This document shows, piece by piece, positions 43,595 to 47,626 of a stretch of 47,626 nucleotides of DNA. This stretch comes from a virus: positions 1-47,626 of the IMG/VR virus record IMGVR_UViG_3300027631_001442; one strand, written 5' to 3'. The notes below the pieces were generated by a model. That model saw only the letters and a program-made list of their open reading frames with translations. It was not told the DNA's origin and did no database searches. A program made the position numbers and the translations under genes. Every line of letters starts with the position of its first letter. Positions within the stretch are counted from its first letter, which is position 1.

Positions 43595-44334
43595 GCATCA
43601 TCGACAGAGTAATAATATTAGGTGATAGTTTTACTTTTGGACACGGTTGTTCAGACAGAATATACTATTATGATGAAGACCTTAAAAAATTTATAGGTGA
43701 CCTAACTACTATTAAACGTGGTATTCCAAGTGAATACTGTTGGGGGTCACTATTACAAAAAGAACTTCCTAATCTAAAAGTGTATAATTTATCACAACCT
43801 GGTCATTGTAATCAAGGTATGTTTAGAAACTTGTTAGATTTTTATGTCAACATTGACTTTTTTAATACAAATGATTTAATTATATTCAATGGCACGCATT
43901 CAGATAGAATAGAAATTAGAACAATGTATCACGAAGACCAAGTAGGATCATGGGCTATGGGATGGGAATATATGGCCGGTGAGCAAGATTTTAAAGAATA
44001 TATTTTAGCACAAAAATATTATACCAAATATCTATACCATGAGAAAATAGGAATTAATTTGACAATAAGTTCTTTGCTAAGTGCATATGGTTATTCTACC
44101 CTAAAAAAACATATATTTTTATATAGTCTACCTAATAATGGAGATCTTTCAATAATACCTCATTACCTACACGACCATAATATACCAGAAATAATGGCTT
44201 ATGATTTTTCGGGAATAAATGATTATCAATTTAATATAACATGTGAAGCCAAAGATACCCACACTAATGAAAAGGGGCATCAAATTTATTATGAAAAAGA
44301 AATAAAACCCCGCATACAAAAATTTATAAGTTAA
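43591..44334 (+). CDS. SGNH/GDSL hydrolase-like protein 1
   Basis: A 247-residue protein with SGNH blocks: block I 'ILGDSFTFGHG' (residues 9-19, nucleophile Ser in GDS), block II 'NLSQPGHCNQGM' (oxyanion Gly), block III 'IIFNGTHSD' and block V 'DTHTNEKGH' (Asp-x-His). Such enzymes add or remove acyl groups, often acetyl, on glycans or lipids. No signal peptide is present, so it acts in the cell or on the virion. It sits between radical SAM genes 10 and 11. Substrate unknown. The start ATG overlaps a mini-ORF stop; two bases separate it from the next gene. Confidence 0.8.
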   Translation: MSIIDRVIILGDSFTFGHGCSDRIYYYDEDLKKFIGDLTTIKRGIPSEYCWGSLLQKELPNLKVYNLSQPGHCNQGMFRNLLDFYVNIDFFNTNDLIIFNGTHSDRIEIRTMYHEDQVGSWAMGWEYMAGEQDFKEYILAQKYYTKYLYHEKIGINLTISSLLSAYGYSTLKKHIFLYSLPNNGDLSIIPHYLHDHNIPEIMAYDFSGINDYQFNITCEAKDTHTNEKGHQIYYEKEIKPRIQKFIS

Positions 44335-44336
44335 TA

Positions 44337-45641
44337 ATGAAAAAAATATTTCCCATAGTTAATGATGCAGCCTGTTTATATAAATGGGCATGGAGTACCT
44401 TATTTTTAAGTAGAGGAACTACCTCAAGCTGTCACCGCGGCCGTCATTGGAGATTGACTGAAGACAACTTTATGGATTTTCACAATCACCACGGGAAGCT
44501 AGCTGATAGAGAAAAAATGGCAAGTGGTGAATGGCCAGGTAACGGATGTGAATACTGTAGAGACATTGAAAAGACCGGAGGCAAAAGTGATAGAACAGGA
44601 TTCGTTAATGAATCAATTGAATTGTTGCCTCCAGAGTTTGAAGGATATGTACAACGTGCATATGAGTTTGATATTATTCCATTAAAAGTTAGCCCTACTT
44701 TACTTGAAGTCTACTTCAATAATGTATGCAATCAATCATGTGTATATTGTACCCCTGGTTTCAGTAGTCAAATTGAACAAGAAGTTCGTAAATTTGGACC
44801 TAGTGAGTTTAACCAAGATTACAGCACATGGCGTCCTGATAGTAAGTATGAATTATACAAAGAAAAGTTTTGGGAATGGATGGAAAAGAATAGTGAGCAC
44901 TTGCAAATTTTACAAGTGTTAGGTGGCGAACCGTTATATCAGAAAGAATTTGAACAATGTTTAGATTTCGTTGACAGAAATCCTAGACCCAATTTGGTAT
45001 ATCGTTCATTCAGTAATTTAAAGCATGATCCTGAAAAGTTTAAAGCAAAGATTCAACGTGTTCAGAATTTGATTGACCAAGGCAAATTAAAACGTATGGA
45101 GTTTGTTTGTAGTATTGATTGCTGGGGACCTGAGATTGAGTATGTGCGAGACGGATTGATACTGAAAGACTGGGAACAGAATCTAAACACTTTATTACAT
45201 TCACCGGGTGTAGGTGTATTAATTCATGCTACACTCACCGCACTAACATTACCTACACTGCATCAATTAATTGAGAAAACAAACGAATGGCGCAAGATTA
45301 AAGAAACAGTTGGGATCAACTGGAACACAGTAGTTAGACCGTCAACATTTAATCCATACAATTTTGGTAAATATTTGGCACCGTTTATTGATGCATCAAT
45401 TCAAGCATTAGAAAATTATAGTAATCCCGTAGAAAGAGAAAAACTACAAACTCATTTAATGGGTATACAACAACAACTATTGACTACTCCTGCAAACAAG
45501 AAAGAAGTTAATGATTTTGCTAACTTCTTAGCTGATATAGATAAACGTAGAAATAGAGACTGGCAAGCAATATTTCCTCAGATTGTAGACATAATAAATA
45601 CTATTAACAAAGAGGAGCTGGATCATGTTCAAGTGGATTAA
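44337..45641 (+). CDS. Radical SAM protein 11, N-terminal twitch type, class A
   Basis: A 434-residue protein. C13 (CLYKW), C32 (SCHRG), C71/C74 (CEYCR, Arg replacing Trp) form the auxiliary site; 'KSDR' at 83-86; radical SAM cysteines are C131, C135, C138 (CNQSCVYC), then 'TPGFSSQIEQEVRKFG'. The glycine-rich SAM motif is 'LGGEP' with GGEP starting at 196. 'SIDCWGPEIEYVRDG' has Cys for Gly after S-x-D, as in several class A members. The tail 'DKRRNRDWQAIFPQI' is a looser form of RR..F..FPE. It is separated from the other ten by the SGNH gene. Its 3' end contains the promoter-like motif, ribosome binding site and start of the 34-residue gene. Confidence 0.9.
   Translation: MKKIFPIVNDAACLYKWAWSTLFLSRGTTSSCHRGRHWRLTEDNFMDFHNHHGKLADREKMASGEWPGNGCEYCRDIEKTGGKSDRTGFVNESIELLPPEFEGYVQRAYEFDIIPLKVSPTLLEVYFNNVCNQSCVYCTPGFSSQIEQEVRKFGPSEFNQDYSTWRPDSKYELYKEKFWEWMEKNSEHLQILQVLGGEPLYQKEFEQCLDFVDRNPRPNLVYRSFSNLKHDPEKFKAKIQRVQNLIDQGKLKRMEFVCSIDCWGPEIEYVRDGLILKDWEQNLNTLLHSPGVGVLIHATLTALTLPTLHQLIEKTNEWRKIKETVGINWNTVVRPSTFNPYNFGKYLAPFIDASIQALENYSNPVEREKLQTHLMGIQQQLLTTPANKKEVNDFANFLADIDKRRNRDWQAIFPQIVDIINTINKEELDHVQVD
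45593..45617 (+). promoter_or_regulatory. AATAAATA motif and strong RBS for the 34-residue gene
   Basis: An exact NATAAATA octamer (45593-45600) lies inside the end of radical SAM gene 11. T4-like spacing gives +1 at about 45606, then AGAGGAG (45611-45617) seven bases before the ATG at 45625. This is the strongest Shine-Dalgarno in the right half of the window and matches the layout at 24881-24912. The octamer codes Ile-Asn-Thr in frame, so chance cannot be excluded. Confidence 0.5.
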
Positions 45642-45729
45642 AAATTTATATTATACCGTCAAAGCAGAAATACGCTATCGCAAACGCATTAAAGAACTAC
45701 GTAAAAGAGATCCGTTTATCTACAAATGA
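45625..45729 (+). CDS. 34-residue basic protein
   Basis: The frame reads MFKWIKNLYYTVKAE, then a highly basic helix (YRKRIKELRKR), ending in 'DPFIYK'. An aromatic, amphipathic N-terminus followed by a run of Lys/Arg suggests a membrane-surface or nucleic-acid-binding helix. I recall short proteins ending in 'DPFIY' in other marine phages, but without a function. It overlaps the end of radical SAM gene 11 in another frame and its TGA overlaps the next ATG (ATGA). The strong ribosome binding site and promoter-like motif point to high late expression. A role as substrate of the neighbouring enzymes is possible but speculative: it has no cysteine and no obvious leader-core boundary. Confidence 0.75.
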   Translation: MFKWIKNLYYTVKAEIRYRKRIKELRKRDPFIYK

Positions 45730-46556
45730 ACAAGTTTTTTGCCAAATTAAATTTATTAGATTCAAACTCACTTAATGATATTTACCGGTTCAGCAATTTA
45801 GATAACAGTGATGATAATCAAACATCATGGGTAGCCGAACACTGGGGACATGCAGACTTAAAATATGCTGATGATTGGTTACTAGCCCCGATCAATTATC
45901 GTATCAATAAATTTGGATTTAGGGGAGAAGAATTATCCAACAATACTGATATAGCTGCGTTTGGTTGCAGTTTTACATTTGGTACCGGACTATCAGAATC
46001 TATGTTATGGCATAATGTATTAGCAAAAAAATTTCATAAATCAAGCATTAATTTTGGATTGCCTGCTAGATCAATTCAATCTATCATAGATATGTTTTTA
46101 ATCGTATCAAAACATATAAAAATTAAAGATGCTATCTTTTTATTACCTAGTATTTCTAGAATTCAAATAGCAAAAACTCACCCCACTCATAATTTGATTA
46201 ATCATCTCAATTGCTGTGTTGATGTTTCTTCTGCTTTAAATAAGACTTATGGAATCAATGAAGATACTATCTATCGTGCTATACCAGAAGAAGAAATGTA
46301 TAAAAATTGTAAAAATCAATTATACTTATTAGATTACATTTCTAAAGATAGAAACGTACAATGTTATGTAGCTTCTTGGGATTCTGAGGTACATCATTTC
46401 ATTAACCAACTAGATTTTAAATCAGTTATAGTACTCCCTAGATGGGAATCACCTTCATTAGAATATGCAAATGCTGATCTAGCAAGAGACAAACACCATC
46501 CTGGACCTGCTCATCACAGGTTGTGGGTTGATAAAATTAAAGACTACATAACATGA
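45726..46556 (+). CDS. SGNH hydrolase-like protein 2
   Basis: A 276-residue protein. Block I is 'AFGCSFTFGTG' (about residues 78-88): the nucleophile Ser is kept but the usual Asp of GDS is Cys. Block II is 'NFGLPARSIQS', block V 'RDKHHPGPAHH', giving the Asp-x-x-His-Pro typical of the family. 'NYRINKFGFRGEE' before block I is a lead often found in polysaccharide-linked SGNH proteins. It shares the 'G-x-SFTFG-x-G' signature with the gene at 43591 but is otherwise very different, so the pair is not a recent duplicate. No signal peptide. Joined by ATGA to both the 34-residue gene and the carbamoyltransferase gene, which suggests a shared glycan- or sugar-modifying job. Confidence 0.75.
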   Translation: MNKFFAKLNLLDSNSLNDIYRFSNLDNSDDNQTSWVAEHWGHADLKYADDWLLAPINYRINKFGFRGEELSNNTDIAAFGCSFTFGTGLSESMLWHNVLAKKFHKSSINFGLPARSIQSIIDMFLIVSKHIKIKDAIFLLPSISRIQIAKTHPTHNLINHLNCCVDVSSALNKTYGINEDTIYRAIPEEEMYKNCKNQLYLLDYISKDRNVQCYVASWDSEVHHFINQLDFKSVIVLPRWESPSLEYANADLARDKHHPGPAHHRLWVDKIKDYIT

Positions 46557-47626
46557 ACTATGTAGGGATAAGTGCTGGGTTTCATGACGCTGCAATAAGT
46601 GTAGTAGATGATCACGGTAATATTTTATTTGCTGGTCATAGCGAACGGTATAGTAAAAAAAAACATGATAAAGATGTGTGCGAAGATTTGTTAACTGATG
46701 CACTAAAACATACCAACTCATCATGTATTCAATATCATTACTATGAACGTCCGTGGGTAAAATCATTGAGACAATTGCGTAGTGGTGAAGGCTTTACTTG
46801 GCCCACATGGGAAAAGTTATTGGGTTCTGTCTACAACCAAATAGGTAAGCCTAAAATTCATACTCACGGGCATCATCTATGTCATGCGGCTGCAGGATTT
46901 CAAACAAGTCCTTTTGAGGATGCTACCATTGTAGTAATTGATGCTATAGGAGAGTTTGACACTATCACTATATGGGATGCATGGTATGATTTGTTGACAG
47001 GTAAAGCAGAATACAAAAAAATATGGAGTATGCAATACCCAAATAGTATTGGACTATTCTATTCAGCAATGACTGAAAGAGTTGGGTTGCATCCACTTGA
47101 TGAAGAATATATTCTCATGGGCATGTCAGCATACGGAGAACCTACTCATGTTGCTAATATGATTAATGAGTTAGTAGATAAAAAAGATATATTAACCTTC
47201 AAGCAAAATTTACATACCGGTGTTAGTAAAGATTTCTTACAAGATGCTGATGTAATGGACATTGCTAGTAGCAGTCAACACTTACTTGAGTTTATGATTA
47301 CTAGAGTAATGTGGAAAGCTAGAACATTAGGTCTTAGTAGAAATCTAGTATACGGCGGCGGTGTAGCATTGAATTGTTTAGCAAATAGATTGCTGGGGAA
47401 CTTCTATGAAAATATTTGGATTATGCCTAACCCAGGTGATGCGGGTAATAGTCTTGGTGCGGCATGTCTTGGGTATGGTAGTAAAGTTAATTGGACTGAT
47501 GCTTTTCTCGGCTATAATATTCCTGGCAAGTATCCTGTTAACGGTTTACTTGATATCTTACTTACTGATGGCATTGTTGGTGTCGCATCAGGAAGAGCAG
47601 AGTTTGGTCCAAGAGCACTGGGAAAC
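46553..47626 (+). CDS. NodU/CmcH-family carbamoyltransferase (3' truncated by window end)
   Basis: The first 358 residues are present; the frame is open at the window edge. Family motifs in order: 'GISAGFHDAA' (5-14), the metal-binding His cluster 'HHLCHAAAGF' (about 107-116), 'DAIGEFD' (about 130), 'EEYILMGMSAYGEP', 'GGGVALNCLAN' (about 268-278), 'GDAGNSLGAA' (about 294) and 'GRAEFGPRALGN' at the end. These belong to the Kae1-like N-terminal domain and the start of the YrdC-like domain. By homology to TobZ, carbamoyl phosphate and ATP form a carbamoyl-adenylate in the YrdC-like part, and the Kae1-like part transfers the carbamoyl group to a hydroxyl, usually of a sugar. It starts ATGA on the SGNH gene. 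Roughly 200 or more residues should lie beyond the window. Confidence 0.93.
   Translation, partial: MNYVGISAGFHDAAISVVDDHGNILFAGHSERYSKKKHDKDVCEDLLTDALKHTNSSCIQYHYYERPWVKSLRQLRSGEGFTWPTWEKLLGSVYNQIGKPKIHTHGHHLCHAAAGFQTSPFEDATIVVIDAIGEFDTITIWDAWYDLLTGKAEYKKIWSMQYPNSIGLFYSAMTERVGLHPLDEEYILMGMSAYGEPTHVANMINELVDKKDILTFKQNLHTGVSKDFLQDADVMDIASSSQHLLEFMITRVMWKARTLGLSRNLVYGGGVALNCLANRLLGNFYENIWIMPNPGDAGNSLGAACLGYGSKVNWTDAFLGYNIPGKYPVNGLLDILLTDGIVGVASGRAEFGPRALGN

Noticed and set aside
45625-45729. Classical RiPP precursor
   Set aside because: The peptide has no cysteine, no Gly-Gly or similar cleavage site and no obvious core region; only its position supports the idea, so it is kept as speculation.
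1-47626. tRNA genes, integrase, transposons, attachment sites
   Set aside because: None was seen: intergenic gaps are too short for tRNA genes and no open frame shows recombinase or transposase motifs.

Overview
This is one strand of a large, AT-rich tailed-phage genome of the marine T4-like (myovirus) kind. The evidence is the left end: a gp25-type baseplate wedge protein, a gp6-type baseplate wedge protein with the N-terminal sequence typical of marine T4-like phages, and a giant protein where T4 has gp7. Several gene starts are preceded by NATAAATA, the late-promoter form used by marine T4-like phages. No host, integrase, tRNA or CRISPR signal was seen. Every gene lies on the + strand and genes are packed head to tail; no stretch over 300 bases lacks a gene.

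Layout. 1-27131 is the virion module: the 3' end of an unrecognised gene, gp25-like, gp6-like, a 6548-residue giant built from a conserved N-terminus, two propeller-like regions and at least 13 copies of a beta-rich 'YYV' repeat, then a 49-residue protein, a small structural protein and two adhesin or fibre-like proteins. 27180-30332 holds a conserved small protein, three glycosyltransferase-like proteins with DxD-type motifs, and a 114-residue unknown.

30332-45641 is the striking part: eleven radical SAM genes, ten with an N-terminal twitch-like auxiliary-cluster domain and one with C-terminal SPASM-like cysteines. They are nearly all joined by ATGA, TAATG or TGATG overlaps. Two SGNH-hydrolase-like genes (43591, 45726), a 34-residue basic protein (45625) with its own late-promoter-like motif and strong ribosome binding site, and a NodU/CmcH-type carbamoyltransferase cut by the window end complete the locus.

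The ten twitch enzymes fall into two classes. Class A (5 genes) has C...W, a single 'SC(Y/H)' cysteine and an RR...FPE-type tail. Class B (5 genes) has C..PW and a tandem CC, or a variant of this. All share a short motif after the radical SAM cysteines (C-x-P-x-x-S-S/T). My working inference is a late-expressed modification locus in which glycosyltransferases, carbamoyltransferase, SGNH enzymes and a battery of radical SAM enzymes modify either virion proteins (the giant Asn/Thr/Ser/Tyr-rich protein and fibres lie just upstream) or surface glycans or nucleotide sugars. The substrate cannot be read from the sequence.
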